DNA of 64,000 nt from VRUE01 sp963717375 (GTDB lineage: Bacteria; Actinomycetota; Thermoleophilia; Solirubrobacterales; 70-9), in the NCBI GenBank assembly GCA_963717375.1, contig OY970329.1, forward strand, positions 2,356,001 to 2,420,000, read 5' to 3'. The notes beneath the pieces were generated by a model. It was not told the origin of the DNA. It made no database searches and worked only from the letters and a program-made list of their open reading frames with translations. Positions 23,833-32,237 of the stretch are shown piece after piece. The translations under genes and the position numbers were made by a program. Position 1 is the first letter of the stretch, and each line of letters starts with the position of its first letter.

Positions 23833-26130
23833 ATGACTTCCCGTGTAGATATGCATTGCCATTCCACCGCCTCGCAGCTCTCGCGGCTCGGGGTCCAGCG
23901 TTCGCTGGGGCTGCCCGAGTGCGCGACGCCACCGCAGGAGGTCTACGAACTGGCCAAGCGACGGGGGATGGACTTCGTCACGATCACCGACCACGACACG
24001 ATCGACGGCTGCCTCGAGTTGGCCGGCCGTCCCGACTGCTTCGTCTCCGAGGAGCTGACCGCACGCTTTGCCGGCGAGCCCCAGGCGGTTCACGTCCTCT
24101 GTTACGGGATCACTCCCGGAGACCACGAGTGGCTGCAGGCACACGCCGGCGACGTTGAGGCCTGCGCCGCATACCTGGAGGACAACGAGATCGCCTGCGC
24201 GCTCGCGCACCCGTTCTACAGCGTCGAGGCGCCGCTGACGCCCCGGCACCGGCGACTGCTCGCCGAGCTCTTCCCGGTCTGGGAGGTGCGCAACGGGTCG
24301 CGGGCCGCTGAGCTGAACATGCCCGCCGCCATCTACACCGAGACGCATGGCGGCACCGGGATCGGTGGCTCTGACGATCACGCCGGCGTGGATATCGGCC
24401 GCACCTTCACCGAGGTGTCCGCGGCCGCCACGCCGGAAGAGTTTCTGCGCCACTTGCGCGCCGGCAACGCCGAGGCAGGTGGCGAGCAGGGCAGCGCCGC
24501 CAAGTGGGCCCACACGGCGATGGCGTTGGCGACCCGCGCCCTGGCTCTCCCTGGCTCCGGTGCGCCTTATCCCCCTTATGAGGGGGAAAGGCGCACCGGA
24601 ACGGTCGATCCGTCCGCGGTGTTGAAGATTGCGCAGCGGACGATCGCCGAGGGGGCTGCTCGGGAGGGCAAGGTCGCAGCGGACATCGGTCCTGACGACG
24701 CCCGGGCGCTGCTCGAGGCCTGGCTCGGCTCGATCGAGCTCGACCTGCGGGGTCGCGATCTGCTCGACTACCTGCAGGCCGACGACTTCTCCCACGCCGA
24801 TCTCTACCGGCGTGCTCGCCGCATCCACGAGCGGCGCCTGCGCGGGGCGGTCAAAGCCGGCACTGCCGCCGCGGCGCGGGGTGACTTCGGCGCCGCCCTC
24901 GGCGACCTTTTCGACGCCGTCCTCCCGGCCGTGCCCTACGCGCCGGCGACTGCCTTCCTCGGCACCGAGAAGGCGAAGCTCGCCGCCCGGCCAGGCGAGC
25001 GGCCGCGGGTGGCGTTGGTCACCGATGGGATTGGCGCCACGCACGGTGTTACCGCCACGATCGAAAAGATCCGCGAGCTCGGCGTGCCCGGCTTTGAGAT
25101 CGAGGTGGTCGGCACCGACCCTGGGGTCGATCGGCGGCTGCCCGCGGCTGCCGAGTTCGAGGTTCCCTTCTATCCCGGAATGAGCCTTGGCGTTCCCGGT
25201 CTTCCCGACTTGGTCGAGACGCTTGCCGAGGGTCGCTACGACGCGGTTCACGTCACCGCTCCGGGCCCGGCCGGCGTTGCAGCGACGCTGCTCAACCGGA
25301 TCGCCGGCACGCCGCTGATCGCCAGCTACCACACCGAGCTCGGTGCCTACGCGGGGCTGCGCAGCGGCGACGGCGGGCTCGAGTCGATCGCGCAGGCGGC
25401 GCTGGGAGCTTTCTACGGGGCGCCCTCGCTGGTGCTCTCGCCGAGCCCCGCGGCGGATGGTTCGCTGCGTGCGCTCGGGGTCGACGGAGGGCGGCTTGCC
25501 CGCTGGGAGCGCGGCGTCGACGTCTCCCGCTTTGACCCCGGCAAGGCTGCCCGCGAGGACTATCCCGGCGAGATCAAGGTCCTCTACGCCGGCCGGCTCA
25601 CCCGCGAGAAGGGGGTCGACCTGTTGGCGGAGAGCTTCCTGCGCGCCCGCGCGGCCGACTCAAGGTTGCACCTGCTGCTTGCAGGCGGCGGACCCGAGGA
25701 GGCTGAGCTGCGGGAGCGGCTCGGTGAGCACGCGACCTTCCTCGGCTGGCTCGAGGGCGAGGACCTGGCGCGCGCCTACGCCAGCTCCGACATCTTCCTC
25801 TTCTGCTCAACCACCGACACATACGGCCAAGTAGTGCTCGAGGCGGGGGCCAGCGGCCTACCGGTCGTCGCCGTGGCCGAGGGCGGTCCGGCCTCGTTGG
25901 TCGAGAACCGCCACACCGGGATGCTCTGTCGGCCCGACGCCGATCACATCGCCGGCACCGTGCTGCGGCTCGCGGCCTCGCCGCTGCTGCGGCGCCACCT
26001 CGGTTCTTCCGCCGTCCGCGCCGTCCGCGACCACTCCTGGGAGCGTGCTCTGGAGCAGCTCGCAGGCGGCTACCGCCGGGCCCTTGGCCTCGTCCCCGCC
26101 GTGGGGCAAGCGCCCGCCCGCGCCGCCTGA
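23833..26130 (+). CDS. PHP-domain / GT4 glycosyltransferase fusion
   Basis: 765 residues, two enzymes in one chain. Residues 1 to about 215 form a PHP phosphoesterase domain: metal motif MHCHST (His8, His10), TITDHDTIDG, then LAHPFYS and GGSDDHAG. A linker of ~160 residues follows, containing an Arg/Ala-rich helical segment. From about residue 390 a GT4-like glycosyltransferase runs to the end: RVALVTDGIGATHGVTATIE, SYHTELGAY, LYAGRLTREKGVDLLAESF and the donor-site EAGASGLPVVAVAEGGP. GT4 enzymes of this type build glycolipids or surface glycans. The gene sits 20 bp before ppk1. A 45-bp palindrome lies in frame in the linker. Function as a unit is unknown. Confidence 0.85.
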   Translation: MTSRVDMHCHSTASQLSRLGVQRSLGLPECATPPQEVYELAKRRGMDFVTITDHDTIDGCLELAGRPDCFVSEELTARFAGEPQAVHVLCYGITPGDHEWLQAHAGDVEACAAYLEDNEIACALAHPFYSVEAPLTPRHRRLLAELFPVWEVRNGSRAAELNMPAAIYTETHGGTGIGGSDDHAGVDIGRTFTEVSAAATPEEFLRHLRAGNAEAGGEQGSAAKWAHTAMALATRALALPGSGAPYPPYEGERRTGTVDPSAVLKIAQRTIAEGAAREGKVAADIGPDDARALLEAWLGSIELDLRGRDLLDYLQADDFSHADLYRRARRIHERRLRGAVKAGTAAAARGDFGAALGDLFDAVLPAVPYAPATAFLGTEKAKLAARPGERPRVALVTDGIGATHGVTATIEKIRELGVPGFEIEVVGTDPGVDRRLPAAAEFEVPFYPGMSLGVPGLPDLVETLAEGRYDAVHVTAPGPAGVAATLLNRIAGTPLIASYHTELGAYAGLRSGDGGLESIAQAALGAFYGAPSLVLSPSPAADGSLRALGVDGGRLARWERGVDVSRFDPGKAAREDYPGEIKVLYAGRLTREKGVDLLAESFLRARAADSRLHLLLAGGGPEEAELRERLGEHATFLGWLEGEDLARAYASSDIFLFCSTTDTYGQVVLEAGASGLPVVAVAEGGPASLVENRHTGMLCRPDADHIAGTVLRLAASPLLRRHLGSSAVRAVRDHSWERALEQLAGGYRRALGLVPAVGQAPARAA
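24556..24600. repeat. 45-bp palindromic element inserted in frame in the PHP-GT4 gene
   Basis: Outer arms TCCGGTGCGCCTT (24556-24568) and AAGGCGCACCGGA (24588-24600) are perfect over 13 bp; inner CCCCCT/AGGGGG closes on a TATG loop. The length is a multiple of three and it encodes the linker segment GSGAPYPPYEGERRTGT. The outer core CCGGTGCGC...GCGCACCGG recurs in the intergenic hairpin at 47334-47382. Confidence 0.75.
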
Positions 26131-26149
26131 GCTGGCCGGAACGGCGTCG

Positions 26150-28252
26150 ATGCGCCAGTACGATGAGCGGATCGACGATCCCGCTCTCTATTTCAACCGC
26201 GAGCTCTCCTGGCTTGACTTCAACCAGCGGGTTCTGGAACTGGCCGAGGACCCCGAGGTGCCGTTGCTGGAGCGGGTCCGCTTCTGCGCGATCTACGCCT
26301 CTAACCTCGACGAGTTCTTCATGGTGCGGGTGGCCGGGCTGTTCGATCAGATCGACGCCGGCATCGACGCGCGCGGGCCCGACGGTCTTCGCCCCGGGGA
26401 GCAGATCGACGCGATCCAGGCGCGGGTGCTGGAGCTGGACCAGCGCTTGCACAACTGCTTCAACGGCACCCTGCGGCCGGCGTTGGAGGAGGAGGGGATC
26501 CGCATCGTCTCGCTCGACACCGCCAGCGAGGAGGAGCTGCGCGAAATCGACATTCGCTTCCACGAGCAGGTCTTCCCGGCGCTGACACCGTTGGTGATCG
26601 GCCTCGGCCGTCCCTTTCCCTACATCTCCAACCTCTCGCTCAGCCTCGGCGTGCTCCTGCGCGACCCCGAGAGCGGCACCGAGATCATCGCCCGGGTCAA
26701 GGTTCCGAAGGAGCTGCTCGGTCGCTTCCTGCCGGTGGGGGAGGGGGGCAAGGCCTTCGTCCCGCTGGAGGAGGCGATCGCCGCCAACCTCGACGTTCTC
26801 TTTCCCGGGACCGAAGTGGTTGAGCACGGTTACTTTCGCGTCACCCGCGACGCTGACTTCACCGTCTCCGACGAGGCCGACGACTTGCTGCAGGCGGTCC
26901 AAGACGAGATCCGCCGTCGCCGCTTCGGCGAGGTCGTGCGGCTGGAGATCGCCGCGGGAATGAACTCAAAGCTACGCCAGCAGCTGATCGACGCTCTGCG
27001 CCTCGAGGATCGCGAGGTCTATGACATCGACGGCTTGATCGACCTTGCCGACCTCACCGACGTCGCCGACGTGTCCGGCCACGCCGAGCTGCGCTACCCA
27101 CCTTGGACCCCGGTGACGCAGCCGCGCCTGCAGGGCGAGGACGAGGAGCAGGTCAACATGTTCGCCGAGATTCGCCGGGCGGACATCCTCGTCCATCACC
27201 CTTATGACTCCTTCGCGACCTCGGTCGAGCGCTTCGTCGAGCAGGCCGTGGCCGATCCCGACGTGCTGGCGATCAAGCAGACCGTGTACCGGACCAGCGA
27301 CGATTCGCCCCTCGTGCCGGGCCTGATCCGCGCCTCCGAACGCGGCAAGCAGGCGGTCTGCATGGTCGAGCTGAAGGCCCGCTTCGACGAGGAGGCCAAC
27401 ATCCACTGGGCGAAGTCGCTGGAGGAGTCCGGCGTCCACGTCGTCTACGGCATCCCTGGGCTGAAGACCCATGTCAAGGCGATCGTCGTCGCCCGCCGCG
27501 AGGGGGACAGGGTGCGCGAGTACGTCCACATCGGCACCGGCAACTATCACCCCAAGACAGCCCGCCTCTACACCGACTTCGGCCTCTTCACCGCCGATGA
27601 GGAGATCGGCGCTGACGTTGCCGAGATGTTCAACTTCCTCACCGGCTACGGGCGCCCGGCCGAGTACCGCAAGGTCTTGGTCTCGCCGACGACGATGCGC
27701 AGCAACATCCTCGAGGAGATCGAGACGACGGTCGAGGCGCACCGCGCCGGCGAGGAGGCGCGGATCGCGCTGAAGATGAACTCTCTGGTCGACGCGGCCT
27801 GCATCCGGGCGCTCTACGAGGCGTCAACGGCGGGCGTCCGGGTCGACCTCAACGTGCGCGGCATCTGCTGCCTGCGGCCTGGCGTGCCGGGGGTGTCGGA
27901 GAACATCCGCGTGGTCTCGATCGTCGGCCGCTTCCTCGAGCACTCGCGGGTCTACACCTTCCGGCGCGGCGAGGAGACCCGCGTCCTGATGGGCTCCGCC
28001 GACCTGATGCCGCGCAACCTTGAGAGCCGGGTCGAGCTGGTGACGCCGGTTGAGGACCCTGGTCTGAAAGCCGAACTCCTCGACGTGCTGGAGCGCTGCT
28101 TCGCCGAGAACGCGAACGCCTGGGAGCTCGACGCCGAGGGCGTCTGGACTCGACTGGTGCCGGCGAACGGGCAGCGGCGCAGCGTCCAGGAGGAGTTGCG
28201 CGAGCGCCACGCCGCGCGCGCCGCCGAGCAGCTCGCCACCACCACGGGCTGA
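26150..28252 (+). CDS. ppk1: Polyphosphate kinase 1
   Basis: 700 residues from the ATG at 26150. The N-domain starts YFNRELSWLDFNQRVLELA and continues SNLDEFFMVRVAGL, both diagnostic. The phospho-accepting His441 lies in GLKTHVKAIVV, and the second catalytic region reads HIGTGNYHPKTARLYTDFGL; LMGSADLMPRNL is near the C-terminus. PPK1 reversibly makes polyphosphate from ATP. Starts 20 bp after the PHP-GT4 gene and precedes the DUF47-PiT pair, in a run of phosphate genes. Confidence 0.97.
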   Translation: MRQYDERIDDPALYFNRELSWLDFNQRVLELAEDPEVPLLERVRFCAIYASNLDEFFMVRVAGLFDQIDAGIDARGPDGLRPGEQIDAIQARVLELDQRLHNCFNGTLRPALEEEGIRIVSLDTASEEELREIDIRFHEQVFPALTPLVIGLGRPFPYISNLSLSLGVLLRDPESGTEIIARVKVPKELLGRFLPVGEGGKAFVPLEEAIAANLDVLFPGTEVVEHGYFRVTRDADFTVSDEADDLLQAVQDEIRRRRFGEVVRLEIAAGMNSKLRQQLIDALRLEDREVYDIDGLIDLADLTDVADVSGHAELRYPPWTPVTQPRLQGEDEEQVNMFAEIRRADILVHHPYDSFATSVERFVEQAVADPDVLAIKQTVYRTSDDSPLVPGLIRASERGKQAVCMVELKARFDEEANIHWAKSLEESGVHVVYGIPGLKTHVKAIVVARREGDRVREYVHIGTGNYHPKTARLYTDFGLFTADEEIGADVAEMFNFLTGYGRPAEYRKVLVSPTTMRSNILEEIETTVEAHRAGEEARIALKMNSLVDAACIRALYEASTAGVRVDLNVRGICCLRPGVPGVSENIRVVSIVGRFLEHSRVYTFRRGEETRVLMGSADLMPRNLESRVELVTPVEDPGLKAELLDVLERCFAENANAWELDAEGVWTRLVPANGQRRSVQEELRERHAARAAEQLATTTG

Positions 28253-28254
28253 TC

Positions 28255-28270
28255 GGAGCGCGCCCGCTCC
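28255..28270 (+). terminator. Weak hairpin after ppk1
   Basis: GGAGCG (28255-28260) and CGCTCC (28265-28270) around a CGCC loop, directly after the ppk1 stop. Only six base pairs and no T-run. Confidence 0.3.
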
Positions 28271-28291
28271 TATCAATAGGATTGCCGGGTC

Positions 28292-28909
28292 GTGCGCCTC
28301 TCTCTTCTGCCTCGCGATCGCACCTTCTTCGACCTCTTCATCGAGGCCGGGCAGAACACCCTTCAGGCGTCGCGGCTGCTCGATCAGATGATGGGCACCT
28401 GGCCCGATGCCGACGATCTTGCCAAGGAGATCTTCGAGGCGGAGACGGAGGGCGATCGAATCACCCACGCGATCATCAAGCGCCTCAACTCGACCTTCGT
28501 CACCCCGATCGACCGCGAGGACATTTACGGGCTGGCGACCCAGATGGACGACATCGTCGACTACACCGAGGAGGCGGCGGACCTGCTCGGCCTCTACAAG
28601 ATTGAGGCGCCGATGTCGCAGGCGCAGGCGCTGACCAAAGTCCTAGTCGGGGCATGCGAGCAGCTCGCCGAGGGCCTGGAGCACCTGCCTGAGTTCAAGG
28701 AGCTCGACAAATACTGGATCGAGATCCACCGCTTGGAGAACGAGGGCGACCGGATCTCACGCGACGCCGTCGCCTCGCTCTTCTCCAACGGGATCGACCC
28801 GATGGTCGTGATCCGCTGGAAGGACATGTTCGCCGTGCTCGAGAACGCGATCGACGCGACTGAGACGGCGGCTCAAATCATCGAGGGAATCGTCATCAAG
28901 AACTCGTGA
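28292..28909 (+). CDS. DUF47 (PhoU-like) phosphate transport accessory protein
   Basis: 205 residues, all-helical, GTG start. FFDLFIEAGQNTLQASRLL, EIFEAETEGDRITHAIIKRL and FVTPIDREDIYGLATQMDDI are the DUF47/Pit-accessory signatures, with E/D-rich metal sites like those of PhoU. Members are encoded beside PiT transporters and modulate their activity. Here the stop overlaps the PiT start by 4 bp, the usual arrangement. Confidence 0.93.
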   Translation: MRLSLLPRDRTFFDLFIEAGQNTLQASRLLDQMMGTWPDADDLAKEIFEAETEGDRITHAIIKRLNSTFVTPIDREDIYGLATQMDDIVDYTEEAADLLGLYKIEAPMSQAQALTKVLVGACEQLAEGLEHLPEFKELDKYWIEIHRLENEGDRISRDAVASLFSNGIDPMVVIRWKDMFAVLENAIDATETAAQIIEGIVIKNS

Positions 28910-30003
28910 GCTCCGACGTCATCCTCGTCATCGTCGTCGGCACGGCCCTCGCCTTCGATTTCACCAACGGCTTTCACGACACGGCTAACGTCGTCGCGAC
29001 CTCGATCTCGACCGGGGCGGCGCGGCCCTCGGTGGCGATCGGAGTCGCCTCGCTGCTCAACTTCCTTGGCGCCTTCATCTCGATCTCGGTTGCCGCGACC
29101 GTCGCCAACGACGTCGTCAACTCAGCCGTGGTCACGCCGACGGTCGTCTTCGCCGGGCTGATCGGGGCGATCGCCTGGAACCTGATCACCTGGTCCTTCG
29201 GCCTGCCGTCCAGCTCCTCCCACGCGCTTATCGGCGGCGTGGTCGGTTCGGCCGTGGCGGCGGCGGGCTTCGACGCCGTGCTGGCCGACGGCCTGGTCGG
29301 CAAGGTCCTGATCCCAGCCGTGATCGCGCCGATCCTTGCCTTCGTCGTCGCCGGGGTCGCGATCGGGCTGGTCTATCGGGTTGTTGGCCGGCAACGACCG
29401 GGAATGGTGACCCGCGGCTTTCGCTACGGGCAGATCATCTCCGGCGGCCTCTTGGCTCTGGCGCACGGCACGAATGACGCGCAGAAGACGATGGGCGTGA
29501 TTACGCTTGCCCTGGTCGCCAACGGCACGCTGGGCGCCGACGCCGACCCGCCGCTCTGGGTGATCATCGCCTCCGCCACCGCGATCGCCCTCGGCACCTA
29601 CAGCGGTGGCTGGCGGATCATCCGCACGACGGGCACGCGGATCATCAAGATGGACGCCGCGCAGGGGTTCTCCGCCCAGGGGGCGGGAGCAACCGTGATC
29701 CTCGCCTCGACCCACTTCGGCTTCCCGCTTTCGACCACCCACGTGATCAACGGTGGCGTCATGGGTGCCGGCGCCGGCAAGCGGATCTCGGCCGTGCGCT
29801 GGGGCGTGGCCGGCAACATCGTCACGGCCTGGCTGCTGACCCTGCCGGCCGCAGCGGCGATCGGCGCCCTCGCCTACGGCCTGACCGCGATCTTCGGCAG
29901 CGGCGCCCTGGGCCCGGTGCTGGTGACGCTGATGTCGCTCTCGCTGATCTTCGCCGTCTTCGCCCGCCGCTCGCGCGAGGGTGCGCCGGTGCCCGCCGGC
30001 TGA
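28906..30003 (+). CDS. pit: PiT-family inorganic phosphate transporter
   Basis: 365 residues, about ten membrane helices. The two conserved PiT signatures are visible: ALAFDFTNGFHDTANVVAT at the N-terminus and GLLALAHGTNDAQKTMGVIT in the second half, plus SSSSHALIGG and GFPLSTTHVINGG. Low-affinity phosphate (or metal-phosphate) symporter driven by ion gradient, complementing Pst. GTG start overlaps the DUF47 gene. Confidence 0.95.
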   Translation: MSSDVILVIVVGTALAFDFTNGFHDTANVVATSISTGAARPSVAIGVASLLNFLGAFISISVAATVANDVVNSAVVTPTVVFAGLIGAIAWNLITWSFGLPSSSSHALIGGVVGSAVAAAGFDAVLADGLVGKVLIPAVIAPILAFVVAGVAIGLVYRVVGRQRPGMVTRGFRYGQIISGGLLALAHGTNDAQKTMGVITLALVANGTLGADADPPLWVIIASATAIALGTYSGGWRIIRTTGTRIIKMDAAQGFSAQGAGATVILASTHFGFPLSTTHVINGGVMGAGAGKRISAVRWGVAGNIVTAWLLTLPAAAAIGALAYGLTAIFGSGALGPVLVTLMSLSLIFAVFARRSREGAPVPAG

Positions 30004-30006
30004 GCG

Positions 30007-30243
30007 ATGGCGGTCATGGTCGAGACAAAGCAGTTGCTGGAGACGGTGATCGTTTCGCTGGTCGCCGGCGTCGGCGTGACCGTCATCTTCTCGGTCGCGA
30101 TCTGGGGCGTCGGCCGCTTCGCCGACCTCAGCCGCAACGAGCGGCCCCTGGCGGCGGGGGCCGCAGCGGCGCTGGCGGGATTGGCCGCGCTGTCCACCCT
30201 GGCGGCGGTCGCTTTCGGCATCGTGATCATGTCCAGTAAGTAG
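30007..30243 (+). CDS. Small two-helix membrane protein
   Basis: 78 residues with hydrophobic segments at about 11-34 and 48-73 and a short basic loop between (FADLSRNERPL). No family recognised. It begins 3 bp after the PiT stop and is probably co-transcribed with it; a Met three codons in is an alternative start. Confidence 0.6.
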   Translation: MAVMVETKQLLETVIVSLVAGVGVTVIFSVAIWGVGRFADLSRNERPLAAGAAAALAGLAALSTLAAVAFGIVIMSSK

Positions 30244-30275
30244 GGGCCTTTCAGCCGGTGCGTAGAATTTTCCCC

Positions 30276-30626
30276 ATGCGCACCCTGCGCGATGTCGCGA
30301 TCATCATGGCCCTGGCGCTCTTCGTCGCCTTCGCTCCCTCGGGCGGCAACTTCGCCGAAGCGGTCTTGACGGCGATCACGATGGGCTTCCTCGCCGCGAT
30401 TGCCTGGATGCTATTCGTGCTCGGTCGCCAGAATCAGCTCACCCTGGCAACGCTGAGCGATGCCCGGCGGGCGATCCTCTACGCGGCGCTGGGCGTGCTC
30501 GCGCTGCTTGTCGCCGGCAGCGACAAGCTCTTTTCCAGCGGCGGCGGCACGCTGGTCTGGATCCTCCTTCTCGGCGCCTCGATCGCGGCAATTTGGCGGA
30601 TCTGGGTTGACGCCAACTCCTACTGA
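30276..30626 (+). CDS. Small multipass membrane protein
   Basis: 116 residues from the ATG at 30276 (MRTLRDVAII). Four hydrophobic stretches are visible: IIMALALFVAFAP, FLAAIAWMLFVLG, ILYAALGVLALLV and LVWILLLGASIAAIW. No recognised family. An upstream GTG at 30258 would add six residues. It closes the phosphate region before the Tad-like genes. Confidence 0.6.
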   Translation: MRTLRDVAIIMALALFVAFAPSGGNFAEAVLTAITMGFLAAIAWMLFVLGRQNQLTLATLSDARRAILYAALGVLALLVAGSDKLFSSGGGTLVWILLLGASIAAIWRIWVDANSY

Positions 30627-30646
30627 CCCTTAGTTGTGGCTGATTC

Positions 30647-30662
30647 GCGCGCCTGAGCGCGC
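30647..30662 (+). terminator. GC-rich hairpin between the membrane protein and Tad-like genes
   Basis: GCGCGC at 30647-30652 and at 30657-30662 around a four-base loop, 20 bp after a stop codon. Short and low confidence. Confidence 0.3.
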
Positions 30663-30695
30663 CACACGCGCGTTCGTGGCTGCGACGGTCGCCGT

Positions 30696-31047
30696 GTGCC
30701 GCCACGGACCACCAGCAGCGCAGGCCACAGGGAGGAAGGAACCGCCTCGGTTGAGTTGATCGCGGCGGTTCCCTTCCTGCTGCTGGTGGTCTTGGTGGCG
30801 GCACAGATCGGTCTTGCCGGACAGGCGTTGTGGTCGGCGGCCGTGGCAGCGCGGGCGGGAGCGCGCGCCCGCCCTGGTCGGCGGCGACGCGGCCGCGGCG
30901 GCTCGGCGGACGCTGCCGGCGGCGATGCGTTCCGGCGCCCGGGTGGACGACTCCGGTGGAGTCTCCGTGCGAGTGGCGATTCCGCGCCTGCTGCCGGGAA
31001 TGCCGCGGTTGATGGTCGGGGCGAAGACGGAGCTGGGCGATGGGTAG
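30696..31047 (+). pseudogene. TadE-like pseudopilin gene with a frameshift
   Basis: The first ~57 codons give a TadE-type start: EGTASVELIAAVPFLLLVVL, then AAQIGLAGQALWSAAVAARAG. After ARAGARA the homologous reading jumps one frame, continuing ALVGGDAAAAARRTLPAAMR...RLMVGAKTELGDG to TAG at 31045-31047. One extra C in the run at 30868-30870 explains the shift. Removing it gives a ~116-residue protein whose end overlaps the next TadE-like ATG by 8 bp, as in the intact arrangement. It is either a real inactivating mutation or a sequencing/assembly error in a GC-rich tract. Confidence 0.75.
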
Positions 31048-31375
31048 GGAGGGCGGTCAGGCGACCGTGGAGCTTGTTGCCGCAATCCCGGCGCTGCTGC
31101 TTGCCGGGCTTCTCGCCCTGCAGCTTCTCGCCACCGGCTATGCCTTGACGCTCGCCGACGGGGCGGCCGAGGCCGGGGCGTTGGCGCTCGCCGCCGGCAG
31201 GCCGGCGAAAAGCGCGGTCCGGGGAGCCTTGCCCGACTGGGCCGATGGCGACGCCGTGATCTCGGTGCGCGGGGGAGAGGTGACAGTGCGCCTCGTCCCA
31301 CCCTCGCCGTTCCCGGCGCTGGCCGATCGCCTTGCCGTAAGCAGCTCCGCTTTCGCCAGGGAGGCGGAGCGATGA
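31040..31375 (+). CDS. TadE-like pseudopilin-family protein
   Basis: 111 residues. GREGGQATVELVAAIPALLL and the following hydrophobic helix (LAGLLALQLLATGYALTLAD) are the TadE/TadG N-terminal class: short cytoplasmic leader, conserved Glu in ATVELVA, one membrane helix. The exported part is ~70 residues. Tad minor pseudopilins belong to Flp pilus systems, but no tadA/B/C or flp gene is in the window. Overlaps its neighbours on both sides (8 bp and 4 bp). Confidence 0.75.
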   Translation: MGREGGQATVELVAAIPALLLAGLLALQLLATGYALTLADGAAEAGALALAAGRPAKSAVRGALPDWADGDAVISVRGGEVTVRLVPPSPFPALADRLAVSSSAFAREAER

Positions 31376-31986
31376 GCGAGGCCGTGATCCTCGTCACCGC
31401 CGTCGGCGAAGCGGGCGGCTCGAAGGCGGCAGCAGCGGCGCTCGCCTGCGCGGGCTCGGCGCCAGACCGTCCCGGGCTGCTGATCGACGTTGGCGGCCGC
31501 GCCCCGCGCCCGACCCTCGTCGCCTCGGCTGCGGCGCGCGAGCTGGAGGAGCGGCTGGCGGTTCACCTGCCGCGATTGCGCGCCGCCTCGCGCGGGCAGA
31601 CTTGCCATCTCGCCGTCGCCGACGTACCGGAGGCCTTCGAGAGCGTGCGCGCGGCGCTGCCGCTGGTCCGCGACTCGGTTGCGGTTGTCCATCTGCCGCC
31701 GGCCCGGCTACAGGACGCGCTCGCCGATCCCGGCATCCGATCCACGGCCGCGATGCTCCGCGCCGACCTCGATCAGGATCGCGCTCTGACCGCTCTCGCG
31801 GTCCGCGCTCTGGTCGGCCACGGTCTGCGCACGAAGGTCCTCAGGCACGCTCTCGGCTGGGTCCCAGGTCGCCGTGCCCTGTTTGGCGTCCTGGCTCCGG
31901 CCACTCCGGGGAGCCTCCCCTCTGGCTTGACCGAACCCCTCTTGGAAAACGAAAATGGACTGGAGCACCGGTGCTACGATGAATGA
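31372..31986 (+). CDS. ParA/MinD-like protein with degenerate P-loop
   Basis: 204 residues, family not certain. The start AVILVTAVGEAGGSKAAAAAL resembles the P-loop strand of ParA/TadZ-like ATPases, and LLIDVGGRAPRPTLV resembles the second strand, but the Walker A lacks GK[ST] (GEAGGSK). Nucleotide binding is therefore doubtful. Translational overlap with the TadE-like gene suggests a TadZ-like localisation role. The last ~18 residues (ENENGLEHRCYDE) have unlike codon use and overlap the antitoxin start by 4 bp. Confidence 0.5.
   Translation: MSEAVILVTAVGEAGGSKAAAAALACAGSAPDRPGLLIDVGGRAPRPTLVASAAARELEERLAVHLPRLRAASRGQTCHLAVADVPEAFESVRAALPLVRDSVAVVHLPPARLQDALADPGIRSTAAMLRADLDQDRALTALAVRALVGHGLRTKVLRHALGWVPGRRALFGVLAPATPGSLPSGLTEPLLENENGLEHRCYDE
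31964..31975. promoter_or_regulatory. Perfect 12-bp palindrome before the antitoxin (AGCACCGGTGCT)
   Basis: Perfect dyad ending 7 bp before the Phd-type antitoxin ATG. Phd/YefM antitoxins repress their own operon through short palindromes, so this is a likely operator. Confidence 0.5.
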
Positions 31987-32237
31987 CGAAGAAATTGACC
32001 CAACGCGAACTTCGCAACAACAGCGGCGAGATCATGAGAGCCCTGGACGAAGGCGAGGACTTCATCGTTACCCGCAACGGGAGGCCGGTCGGTGAGCTGC
32101 GCCCGTACAGGCCGCGCCAGTACATCCCTCGCGACGTCTTTCTTGCCACCTTCGAGGGAGCTCCGCATATCGACTACGAAAAGTTCCGGCGAGACCTCGA
32201 CGCTTACGCCGATCAGGATCCTACGCCCCGTGGTTGA
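31983..32237 (+). CDS. Phd/YefM-family antitoxin
   Basis: 84 residues. TQRELRNNSGEIMRALDEGEDFIVTRNGRPVGEL, split by function, is the Phd/YefM DNA-binding N-terminus; the C-terminal half (YIPRDVFLATFEGAPHIDYEKFRRDL) is the disordered toxin-binding arm. It neutralises the PIN toxin encoded by the next gene, which overlaps it by 8 bp, and should repress the operon. Confidence 0.88.
   Translation: MTKKLTQRELRNNSGEIMRALDEGEDFIVTRNGRPVGELRPYRPRQYIPRDVFLATFEGAPHIDYEKFRRDLDAYADQDPTPRG

Noticed and set aside
23833..23856. CRISPR-like or phage content anywhere in the window
   Set aside because: No regularly spaced direct repeats with unique spacers, and no integrase, transposase or phage structural genes were seen.
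23719..25332. A 537-codon minus-strand open frame opposite the PHP-GT4 gene
   Set aside because: The plus strand has both catalytic domains; this frame is a compositional shadow.
26045..26149. Earlier start for ppk1 inside the PHP-GT4 gene
   Set aside because: The extra 35 codons are a shadow of the upstream gene; PPK1 homology begins at the ATG at 26150.
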